A stretch of DNA of 6,305 nt from Anaerolineaceae bacterium (GTDB lineage: Bacteria > Chloroflexota > Anaerolineae > Anaerolineales > Villigracilaceae), in NCBI GenBank assembly GCA_009885445.1, contig VFKQ01000245.1, positions 1-6,305 on the forward strand, written 5' to 3'. A program made the position numbers and the translations under genes. Every line of letters begins with the position of its first letter. Positions within the stretch are counted from its first letter, which is position 1. Positions 1 to 6,305 of this stretch are shown piece after piece. The notes beneath the pieces are model-generated. The model saw nothing but the letters and a program-made list of their open reading frames with translations. It was not told the origin of the DNA and did no database searches.

Positions 1-3000
1 CAAAAATGATGAGTTTTCCCTTTGTCTTTGAGAAAGGGAAACGGCTCATTCAGGAGTCTTTGCTACTGGATGGCACAGGCGTAATGGATCATGTGATCTT
101 GAGACGCCAGCCCATCATGATCAATACCGACATGACCCGGAAAGCCGCTGAAATTACAGGTGCGGATGGAATCATCATCGGCGGCGGCGAAATGGTAAAG
201 TCACGCGTAGATGTGCCCATGATCGTTGGCAATGAAGCGCGCGGCGTCATCTCCCTCCAGAATGTGGACCGCGAGAACGCCTTCACCGAATCAGACTTGC
301 GCCTCCTGCAAACCCTTGCCAACAGCATGAGCGTCGCGCTTGAGAACGCGCGTCTCTTCGATGAGACTCAGCGTCTGCTCAAGATCACCGAAGAACGCAA
401 CGCGGAACTCGCCATCATCAACAGCGTGCAGGAAGGGCTGGCCTCCAAACTGGAGTTCCAATCGATTATTGATCTGATCGGTGACAAGGTCTCGGAGATC
501 TTCAATGCGCATGTGACATCCATCTCCTTATACAATTCTGCGAACAGTGAAATTGATCACCGCTATATCATCGAGCGCGGCGAGCGTATCCGCTTTAGCA
601 AACCGATAGCCATTGATCAGTTCCGCGAACGTGTGGTCAAAACCCGCCAGCCCTGGTTGATCAACCAGAATTACGCACAGGTTGCAAAGGAATTGGGCGA
701 AGAGACGATTCTGGAAGGCGAAGAACCCAAGTCTTTGCTCTTCACGCCGATGATCGTTGGCGATGAAGTGACGGGCATCATCAGCCTGCAAAACCTGGAT
801 GTGGAAAATGCCTTCAGCGATTCAGATGTGCGTTTACTCTCGACCATTGCATCCAGCATGAGCGTGGCGCTCGAAAATGCGCGTCTCTTTAATGCGGAGC
901 AACAACGCGTCGCCGAGCTGGCCGCCATCAGCAGGGTCAGCCAGGCCCTCGTGGCGGAAACTGAACTCGAAAGCACGATCCAGCTCATCGGGAGTCAGAT
1001 GCGCGAAATTTTCGATGCGGATATCGTCTACGTGGCACTGCTCGACGCGGGGACGAATCTGATCCGCTTCCCCTATCAGGTCGGCGAGACGTTTGACACG
1101 CTCCCGCTGGGCGAAGGGCTGACCAGCAGAATCATCGAAACGGGCCAACCCCTGCTGATCAACAAGGATATCAAGGCGCGCCGCGCGCAACTAGGCAAGA
1201 CGCTGGTTGGCAAGGAGTCGCTTTCGTATCTCGGCGTGCCGATCAAAACCGCGAAAGAGACCATCGGTGCGTTGAGCGTGCAAAGCACGACGCAGGAGGG
1301 TGTGTTCAATGAGGACTCCCTGCGCCTACTGACGACCATCGCCGCGAACGCGGGGTCGGCCATCCACACCGCGCAATTGCACGCCGAGCGCGCGCGCTTG
1401 TATCTCGAAACGCAACGCCGCGCCCGCGAAATGTCTGCGCTGGTGGAGGTGGGACGCGATATCTCTTCATCGTTGGATGCCTCCACGGTGCTGGAAGGAA
1501 TCGCAAAACACGCCAAAGATTTGTTAAATGGCGAGACAAGCGCCTTGTTCCTGCCCGAAGGCGACGGAAAAATCTTTAGAGCCATTGCCGCAGTGGGCTT
1601 GATCGCTGATGAACTACACAATGAAACTATTTCATGGGGCGAAGGCATTCTGGGGAATATCGCCAAAAATAAAATTGGCGAGATTGTCAATGATGCCAAC
1701 AATGACCCGCGCGCTGTGACCGTTGCAGGCACCGAAAACCTGCCCGATGAACATATCCTCGTTGCGCCATTGCTGGCCAATGATGAAATAAAGGGATTGA
1801 TGGCAGTTTGGCGCACAGGCAAAGGACTCGAGTTTACAGAATTCGAATTGGAATTCCTGAACAACCTTTCGCGCCAGGCCGTCATTGCCGTTCAGAATTC
1901 GCAACTGTTTGCCGAAGTCACTGAGACTCTCGAACAGCAGACCGCCACAAGCGACATCCTGCGCGTGATCGCCAGTTCGCCAACAGATATTCAGCCTGTT
2001 CTGGATGTTGTGGCAAATTATGGAGCGCGGTTATCGGATTCTGTCGAGTGCGCTATATTCCTTGTGGATACCGGAGAAATGGTGCTTGCCGCACATGCGG
2101 GCCCGGAGGAAACAACTGCGCTAGGCACGCGCTTCCCACTTAACCACGATTCAATCGCAGGGGCAGCCATTCTTGAAAGGGAAATTTGCCATGTCCCCGA
2201 TATTCAAGAAACAGGCGATAAATTCCCACTGAGCAAATCCATTCAAATCAAATTCCGATCTTTTCTGGCTGTCCCACTCCTGCGTGAAGGGCAGGCAATA
2301 GGCGTAATATTCAGCCGCCGAACAGAAGCAAGTCTATTTACAGATAAACAAATCCAACTCGTTAGAACATTTGCCAGCCAATCAGTGATTGCCATCGAGA
2401 ATGTGCGACTGTTCAATGAATTGGAGACACGCAATAGCGAGATTACCGAATCGCTAGAACAACAAATGGCCACCAGCGAAATCCTGGCGATCATCGCGGA
2501 GAATCCCACTGATGTCCAACCGGTGTTGGACGCGGTGGCCGAAAGAGCCGCCAAACTTTGCAATTCGTATGACGCCTTGATAGCTCGGATCGACGGAGAT
2601 GTCTATCGCTTTGCGGCACACTGGGGCGCGGTGCCGATTCCCGCCGAGATTCTCGAGAAAGGTGTGCCGCTCAATCGCGACACGGTCACCGGCAGAGCCA
2701 TATTGGAGAAGAAGACCATTCACTCCCGCGATCTGTTGGCCGAGCCTGCCGGGGAATATCCCCTCAGCCGGGAATTCGGCCGCACCAGCGGGAAGCGCAC
2801 CATCCTGGTCACGCCGCTGATGCGCGAGGGCGAAGTCATTGGTGCGATCATGATTCGTCGGCAAGAGGTGAATCCGTTCACCGAAAAACAGGTATCTCTG
2901 TTGAAGATCTTTACTGACCAGGCCGCCATTGCCATCGAAAATGTACGCCTGTTCAATGAATTGCAGACGCGTAATCGCGAAATTACCGAAAATCTCGAGC

Positions 3001-6000
3001 AACAAACGGCCACCAGCGAGATCTTGTCGATCATCGCGGAGAATCCCACCCATGTCCAACCCGTGCTGGACGCGGTGGCCGAAAGAGCCGCCAAACTTTG
3101 CAATTCGTACGACGCCGTAATCGCGCGCACCGATGGCAACGTCTATCGGTTCGTGGCGCACTGGGGCGCGGTGCCGATTCCCGCCGAGATTCTCGAGAAA
3201 GGTGTGCCGCTCAATCACGACACTGTCACCGGCCGGGCAATCGTGGAAAAGAAGACCATTCATACCCATGATCTATTGGCTGAGCCTGCGGGAGAATATT
3301 CCTTGAGCCGGGAGTTCAGTCGCACCAGTGGCCAGCGCACGATTCTGGTCACGCCGCTGATGCGCGAGGACGAGGTCATCGGCGCCATCATGATTCGTCG
3401 GCAGGAGGTCAATCCGTTCACAGACAAGCAAGTGTCTCTGCTGAAAATCTTTGCAGACCAGGCCGCCATTGCCATCGAAAATGTGCGCCTCTTTCAAGAG
3501 ACGTCCCGCCTGCTCAAAGAGACCGAAGACCGCGCGCAGGAACTCGCCATCATCAATAGTGTGCAAGAGGGGCTGGCCTCCAAACTTGAGGTGCAAGCCA
3601 TCTACGACCTCGTTGGGGACAAGATACGTGACATCTTCCACGCGCAGGGCACTGCCATCTTTCTCTTCGACCATGAAACAGAAATACAGGATACTCCCTA
3701 TTGCTTCCTGAGAAAACGATTCCCCATTGACCCCCATCCCTTCGGAGAAGTATCCAAGCTGATGATTGATACGCCTCAGCCCAGAATCTTTCGAAGCAAT
3801 GACGAATATCGCGCCCTGGGCGGTAAGGTCCTTGAAAACACGGAAGAATACAAATCAGGCATGTACGTTCCGCTGACCGTTGGCCGGGAAATCAAAGGCA
3901 TGATCGGCATCGCCAACCTGGACAAAGAAAACGCTTACGACGATTCAGACCTGCGTTTACTGAACACCCTCGCCAACTCGATGAGCGTCGCGCTCGAAAA
4001 CGCGCGTCTCTTCGATGAGACTCAGCGCCTGCTAAAAGAGACCGAAGACCGCGCCGCGGAGCTTGCCATCCTCAACAGCGTAGGCGAAGCCATGGCGCAG
4101 ACGCTGGATGTCAAGACCGTCACCAAGATCGTGGGCGATAAGGTGCGCGATATATTTGGCGCGCAACTAACTTCGATCTTTCTTCTGGACCAGCAAACCA
4201 GCCTAATTCATGCTCCATATTGGTACGACAGGGACCGAGTCGGATATGTAGAAAATATCGAACCCTTCCCGTTAGGCACCGGGATGACGACGCGCGTCAT
4301 TGAATCGCGCCAGCCGCTACTGCTCAACACGGAAAGTGAAATGCTTGCCTCCAGCGCCTATATGCCTCCGAAGCTCGCGGAAACTTATGAAAAAGTGACG
4401 AATGATTCCATTCAATCTCAATCCTATCTTGGAGTGCCGATCATCGTTGGCGAAAAGGTAACGGGGGTGGTCGCTATAGAGGAAAGCAAGCAACACGCCT
4501 TCAGCGAAAGCAACATGCGCCTGCTACAGACTCTCTCGTCCAACATGGGCGTCGCGCTCGAGAACGCGCGTCTCTTTGACGAGACGCAACAGCGCAACGC
4601 CGAGCTTGCCATCATCAATGCTGTTCAACAAGCCCTCGCCGCCGAGTTGGATATCCACGGCATCTACGATGCGGTTGGCGAAAAACTGCGCGAGATTTTC
4701 AATGCGCAAACTGTTTCCATTTATTCCGCCAGTTTGAAAACGCGCATCATGTCGGTTGAATATTCGTTTGAAAAAGGACAGAAGTACGAACCGATGAGCA
4801 TGCCCTTCAACTCTCTGTATGATTATGTAGTTGGGTTAAATGCCACCTTTGTCAGAAACGGCGACTTCCCCGAATTTGCTTCACAATTCAAAGACTATAA
4901 AGTGCCGCAGGGTGAAATGCCCAGGTCGCTGATGTCTGTGCCTGTCTACAGAAATAAAGAAGCTGATTTCTGGGTTGGCGTTTCGATTCAGGACATGGAC
5001 GGCGAAAAAACATTTGCCGAGTCGGATGTGCGCCTGTTGGAGACCGTCGCCGGCGCAATGAGCGTCGCGCTCGAGAACGCGCGTCTCTTCGACGAGACCC
5101 AGCGCCTGCTCAAAGAAACCGAAGACCGCGCCGCTGAACTCGCCATCATCAATAGCGTGCAGGAGGGGCTGGCATCCAAGCTGGACATGCAAAGCATTTA
5201 TGCTTTGGTGGGGGAGAAACTTCGAGAAATATTCAATGGAAGCGATGTGGTTATCAACATCTATGACGAAGAAAAGGAAATGATCGCAATATCATATATG
5301 AGTTTCCAAGGGCAATCCATCCCTGTTTCCGCAGAAGAATGGGAGTCGCTTTCCGAAACGCCAATCCGTGCTTACTATATTCACCTGGGCGAACCCTTTG
5401 TAGTAAACCACAACTTCGAAGAGTGGGCGGCGCAATTTAATTCATCTCCTCCGCCTGGAACGTCCTGGCCCAAATCCACTATGAGCATACCGATTATCGT
5501 TGGCAAAAGAGTGACAGGGCTAATTCTTATCAATAATTCTGAACGCGAAGAGGCATACTCAAAATCTGATGTCAGGTTGCTTTCAACTTTGGCATCCAGC
5601 ATGGGCGTCGCACTCGAAAACGTGCGTCTCTTCAGCGAAGCACAGGAAGCGCGCGCCTCCTCCGAACATGCCAATCAGGCCAAGAGCGCCTTCCTGGCCA
5701 ACATGAGTCACGAACTGCGCACGCCGCTGAATGCCATCATCGGCTTCACTCGCATCGTGCGTAGAAAAGCCGAAGGCGCGCTCCCCGAAAAACAGACCGA
5801 GAATCTCGACAAGGTGCTCTCCAGCGCAGAACACCTGCTCAACTTAATTAACACCGTGCTCGACATCGCCAAGATCGAAGCCGGGCGCATGGACGTCAAC
5901 ACCGCCAACTTCAACATCAGCGCGCTCGCCGACCTGTGCATCAACACCGCCACGCCCCTGCTCAAACCGAATGTGCATCTCGAAAAACAAATTGACCCTG

Positions 6001-6305
6001 CGCTCGGCATCGTCCACAGCGACCAGGACAAACTAAAACAAATCACCCTCAACCTGCTCAGCAACGCGGCCAAATTTACACATGCGGGCAAAATTATTTT
6101 GGCGATGAGTAAGGTAGACATGGATACAGGTAGACAAGTAGACACGTACGCAGGTAAACAGGTAAACACGTCTGAGGAGTTACCAGTTTCCGTGTTTCCC
6201 TATTTACGTGTTTCCGTCACCGACAGCGGCATCGGCATCAGCGCAGAAGCCCTCGGGCGCATCTTCGAAGAATTCCAACAAGCCGACACCAGCACCACGC
6301 GCCAA
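1..6305 (+). CDS. Giant multi-GAF sensor histidine kinase, partial at both ends
   Basis: This is a two-component sensor kinase that should autophosphorylate a histidine using ATP and pass the phosphate to a response-regulator aspartate. Codons start at base 3; bases 1-2 finish an earlier codon. All 2,101 codons to the right edge are open. Visible order: a partial GAF, ten full GAFs, HisKA, then HATPase_c. No transmembrane segment, PAS or HAMP domain is visible, so this portion looks cytoplasmic, but the N-terminus is missing. The ATGs at 6 and 9 are not credible starts, because the frame is open upstream and they fall in the middle of a GAF domain. The stop and the G2 ATP-lid motif lie beyond the right edge. 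The H-box region resembles hybrid kinases, so C-terminal receiver domains are possible but unseen. The protein exceeds 2,100 residues, far longer than usual histidine kinases. The kinase assignment is secure; signal and pathway are unknown. Confidence 0.96.
3..359 (+). other. GAF domain A, N-terminally cut by window edge
   Basis: Residues 1-119 are the C-terminal two thirds of a GAF domain. They align with the second half of GAF B: a strand with QPIMINTD, then VPMIVGNEARGVISLQN, then the terminal helix with FTESDLRLLQTLA and ending ALENARLF. Compared with GAF B, roughly 45-50 N-terminal residues are missing and should lie upstream. It belongs to the class-1 modules here (A, B, H, I, J, K). 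The ligand is unknown. Confidence 0.88.
327..455 (+). repeat. Class-1 inter-GAF linker repeat (A/B junction)
   Basis: This covers the end of GAF A, the charged linker helix and the start of GAF B. It aligns without gaps to 5058-5186 with 17 differences in 129 bases (about 87%) by hand count. The encoded helix (DETQRLLKITEERNAEL) has the charged heptad look of a signalling coiled coil. Confidence 0.85.
405..890 (+). other. GAF domain B (class 1, complete)
   Basis: Residues 135-296. It opens with the class-1 entry helix ELAIINSVQEGLASKLE, has the core strand TPMIVGDEVTGIISLQN, and closes with FSDSDVRLLSTIASSMSVA. The N...F...D spacing at the end recalls the NKFDE motif of cyclic-nucleotide GAFs, but the Lys is absent, so cyclic-nucleotide binding cannot be claimed. 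A 10-residue linker follows. Confidence 0.88.
912..1379 (+). other. GAF domain C (divergent, complete)
   Basis: Residues 304-459. The entry helix is AELAAISRVSQALVAETEL, followed by the strand IVYVALLD, the motif LPLGEGLTSRIIETGQPLLI, the core YLGVPIKTAKETIGALSVQS and a closing helix with FNEDSLRLLTTIAANAGSA. It keeps the usual GAF order and length but departs from both repeated classes, and its last helix ends AIHTAQL instead of ALENARLF. No cysteine is present in it. Confidence 0.88.
1431..1910 (+). other. GAF domain D (divergent, complete)
   Basis: Residues 477-636. It begins MSALVEVGRDISSSLDAST, has the strand TSALFLPEGDGK, the turn WGEGILGNIAKNKIGEIVND, the core ILVAPLLANDEIKGLMAVWR and the closing helix FTEFELEFLNNLSRQAVIAV. 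This is a classic GAF sequence pattern. It is not a close copy of any other module in the window. The short run of three GAATTS hexamers at 1839-1856 encodes EFELEF in its last helix. Confidence 0.88.
1929..2414 (+). other. GAF domain E (class 2, complete)
   Basis: Residues 643-804. This is the first of three class-2 modules, marked by the entry LEQQTATSDILRVIASSPTD and the exit VIAIENVRLF. The core strand is FLAVPLLREGQAIGVIFSRR. The entry phrase resembles one seen in multi-GAF kinases of many bacteria. It contains a Cys-His pair in REICHVPDI, but this falls in a generic GAF strand and not at a bilin-attachment site. It is clearly diverged from F and G. Confidence 0.88.
2401..2940 (+). repeat. 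540-bp tandem duplication, left copy
   Basis: This tract covers the linker before GAF F plus GAF F. It aligns without gaps to 2941-3480. My base-by-base count gives 78 differences in 540 (about 86% identity). Similarity fades left of about 2390. Confidence 0.9.
2451..2954 (+). other. GAF domain F (class 2, first copy of a duplicated pair)
   Basis: Residues 817-984. It runs from the entry LEQQMATSEILAIIAENPTD through AAHWGAVPIPAEILEKGVP and the core ILVTPLMREGEVIGAIMIRR to IAIENVRLF. It is nearly the same as GAF G: by hand count 150 of 168 residues agree. Differences include Asp/His in PT(D/H)VQ, Arg/His in PLN(R/H)D and SR/TH before DLLAEPAGEY. These substitutions could alter ligand preference, but that is speculation. 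Confidence 0.9.
2941..3480 (+). repeat. 540-bp tandem duplication, right copy
   Basis: This tract covers the linker before GAF G plus GAF G and is the direct repeat of 2401-2940. Similarity ends near 3490, where the class-1 linker starts. Protein identity over the GAFs (about 89%) exceeds DNA identity, as expected when both copies have been kept under selection. Confidence 0.9.
2991..3494 (+). other. GAF domain G (class 2, second copy of a duplicated pair)
   Basis: Residues 997-1164. It has the same domain plan and the same length as GAF F, exactly 540 bp downstream, with no insertion or deletion between them. It retains HWGAVPIPAEILEKGVP and ILVTPLMRE. After VRLF the sequence stops resembling the class-2 exit linker and switches to the class-1 linker (RLLKETEDRA), so the duplicated tract ends near 3490. 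Confidence 0.9.
3540..4013 (+). other. GAF domain H (class 1, complete)
   Basis: Residues 1180-1337. The entry ELAIINSVQEGLASKLE is almost identical to that of GAF B. The core has AIFLFDHET, then MYVPLTVGREIKGMIGIANL, and the closing helix has YDDSDLRLLNTLANSMSVA. The middle of the domain, around the Cys in YCFLRKRF, is unlike the other modules. It marks the return from class-2 to class-1 modules. Confidence 0.88.
3981..4082 (+). repeat. Class-1 inter-GAF linker repeat (H/I junction)
   Basis: This is another copy of the class-1 linker, encoding MSVALENARLFDETQRLL and then KETEDRAAELAILNS. Its DNA matches the A/B and J/K junctions closely until about 4082, then diverges. A partial copy with a different start (QETSRLLKETEDRAQEL) lies at the G/H junction, about 3486-3600. 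Confidence 0.82.
4059..4577 (+). other. GAF domain I (class 1, complete, longest)
   Basis: Residues 1353-1525, about 173 residues and the longest GAF here. The entry is ELAILNSVGEAMAQTLDVKT, with the strand SIFLLDQQT, the turn PLGTGMTTRVIESRQPLLLN and the core YLGVPIIVGEKVTGVVAIEE. The extra length lies around ASSAYMPPKLAETYEKVTND, before the core strand. A short 10-residue linker follows. Confidence 0.88.
4545..4640 (+). repeat. Short class-1 inter-GAF linker (I/J junction)
   Basis: The DNA matches the other class-1 linkers through ALENARLFDETQ, but the RLLKETE heptad is missing, so the helix reads DETQQRNAELAIIN. The B/C junction (about 858-930) has the same short form. Confidence 0.8.
4602..5090 (+). 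other. GAF domain J (class 1, divergent core)
   Basis: Residues 1534-1696. The entry ELAIINAVQQALAAELD and exit AMSVALENARLF are standard class 1, but the core (about 4700-4960) is very different. It has VSIYSASLKTR, MPFNSLYDYVVGLNATFVRN and SVPVYRNKEADFWVGVSIQD, in which the usual GxxxG turn is replaced. By eye the core is more AT-rich than the flanking linkers. It is probably still a GAF fold from position, length and flanks, with low sequence support in the middle. Confidence 0.75.
5058..5186 (+). repeat. Class-1 inter-GAF linker repeat (J/K junction)
   Basis: This is the near-identical partner of 327-455, although the GAF cores on either side of the two junctions are quite different. It encodes DETQRLLKETEDRAAEL between GAFs J and K. 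Confidence 0.85.
5136..5633 (+). other. GAF domain K (class 1, last before the kinase core)
   Basis: Residues 1712-1877. The entry is ELAIINSVQEGLASKLDMQ, followed by VVINIYDEEKE, a long middle with EEWAAQFNSSPPPG, the core MSIPIIVGKRVTGLILINNS and a closing helix with SDVRLLSTLASSMGVALENV. It sits directly before the HisKA helix, so it is the module best placed to control the kinase. Its core is by eye AT-richer than its entry and exit helices. Confidence 0.82.
5634..5885 (+). other. HisKA dimerisation and phosphoacceptor domain (DHp)
   Basis: Residues 1878-1961 form the two-helix dimerisation domain. The first helix carries FLANMSHELRTPLNAIIGF; the phosphoacceptor is His 1903 (codon 5709-5711). 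Glu 1904 and Thr 1907 fit the HExxT pattern that HisKA kinases use for phosphatase action on their regulator, so the protein may be bifunctional. The second helix contains LLNLINTVLDIAKIEAGRM. This H-box style is common in hybrid kinases. Confidence 0.96.
6015..6305 (+). other. HATPase_c catalytic/ATP-binding domain, C-terminally cut
   Basis: Residues 2005-2101 cover the start of the GHKL ATPase. The N box NLLSNAAKFT (from 6051) supplies Asn 2021 for Mg-ATP, the G1 box DSGIGI starts at 6222 (Asp 2074 contacts adenine), and the F-box region IFEEFQQADTSTT starts at 6261. The window ends before the glycine-rich G2 box, so completeness cannot be judged. The hairpin between the N-box strand and the G1 strand is lengthened by a repeat insertion. 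All visible catalytic residues are intact, so activity is plausible. Confidence 0.95.
6114..6215 (+). repeat. In-frame element of 8-bp units arranged as an imperfect inverted repeat
   Basis: Seven consecutive 8-bp units run from 6114 to 6169: GTAGACAT, GGATACAG, GTAGACAA, GTAGACAC, GTACGCAG, GTAAACAG, GTAAACAC. After a 14-bp spacer (6170-6183) come four units of the complementary type, 6184-6215: CAGTTTCC, GTGTTTCC, CTATTTAC, GTGTTTCC. The two halves could form an imperfect hairpin. The 102 bp equal 34 codons and do not break the frame. Three 8-bp units make 24 bp, so the peptide shows an 8-residue repeat (VDMDTGRQ, VDTYAGKQ). The last few bases may be native kinase sequence. Confidence 0.85.

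Noticed and set aside
6..11. ATG ATG near the left edge as the gene start
   Set aside because: The frame is open upstream to the edge, the residues fall in the middle of a GAF domain, and no promoter or full upstream region can be seen.
1839..1856. Three tandem GAATTS hexamers
   Set aside because: They encode EFELEF in a normal GAF helix. Three short units can arise by chance and nothing else marks them as functional.
1076..1885. Antisense open frame of 269 codons
   Set aside because: Its Ser/Arg-rich product has no recognisable domain and lies opposite GAFs C and D, which are well supported. It is explained by codon bias on the coding strand.
2187..2198. Cys-His pair in GAF E as a possible bilin attachment site (phytochrome or cyanobacteriochrome)
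   Set aside because: The pair lies in the strand equivalent to KTIHSRD of GAF F, a generic GAF position, and the surrounding sequence lacks the chromophore-pocket motifs of phytochromes.
2454..3269. Antisense open frame of 271 codons
   Set aside because: It lies opposite the F/G duplication, so its apparent internal repeat is only the duplicated DNA read backwards. The + strand frame has clear GAF motifs through the same bases.
405..5633. Cyclic-nucleotide binding by the GAFs
   Set aside because: The N, F and D of an NKFDE-like pattern are visible in some modules, but the Lys and final Glu pairing is not. The ligand cannot be assigned.
5708..6169. Antisense frame beginning with a Cys/Leu/Pro/Thr-rich repeat peptide
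   Set aside because: The repetitive start is the reverse complement of the 8-bp unit array. The rest lies opposite the HisKA and HATPase motifs.

Overview
The whole window lies inside one protein-coding gene on the + strand. Reading codons from base 3, I translated 2,101 consecutive codons by hand to the last base without meeting a stop. Both ends of the gene are outside the window. The product is a very large sensor histidine kinase. Residue n in this annotation begins at base 3n.

Layout: an incomplete GAF domain at the left edge (A, to about 359) is followed by ten complete GAF domains (B to K, about 405-5633). Neighbouring GAFs are joined by charged helical linkers. Next come a HisKA dimerisation/phosphoacceptor domain (about 5634-5885, His codon 5709-5711) and most of a HATPase_c catalytic domain, which is cut by the window edge after the G1 and F boxes and before the G2 box. 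There are no intergenic regions, RNA genes, promoters, terminators, CRISPR arrays or transposase genes. Long antisense ORFs are shadows of the repetitive, codon-biased kinase gene.

How the parts fit: the GAF array would sense small molecules or make protein contacts. Conformational signals would pass down the linker helices into the HisKA helices and control autophosphorylation. The H-box region resembles that of hybrid kinases, so receiver or output domains may lie downstream. Nothing in view identifies a ligand or a partner regulator.

The most notable points are structural. (1) GAFs F and G are a 540-bp tandem duplication, about 86% identical in DNA. (2) Linker DNA is more conserved between modules than the GAF cores, suggesting module shuffling by recombination. 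(3) Within each linker class, lengths differ by exactly seven residues, one heptad, so coiled-coil phase is kept. (4) A 102-bp low-complexity element sits in the ATPase domain, in frame, in a surface hairpin. It is made of seven 8-bp units of the GTAGACAN/GTAAACAN family followed by four reverse-complement units.

Organism: the balanced base composition, the giant multi-GAF kinase and the GTAGACA-type repeats suggest an environmental bacterium, possibly Chloroflexota (Anaerolineae-like). That is an impression from familiarity with such proteins, not something the sequence proves.
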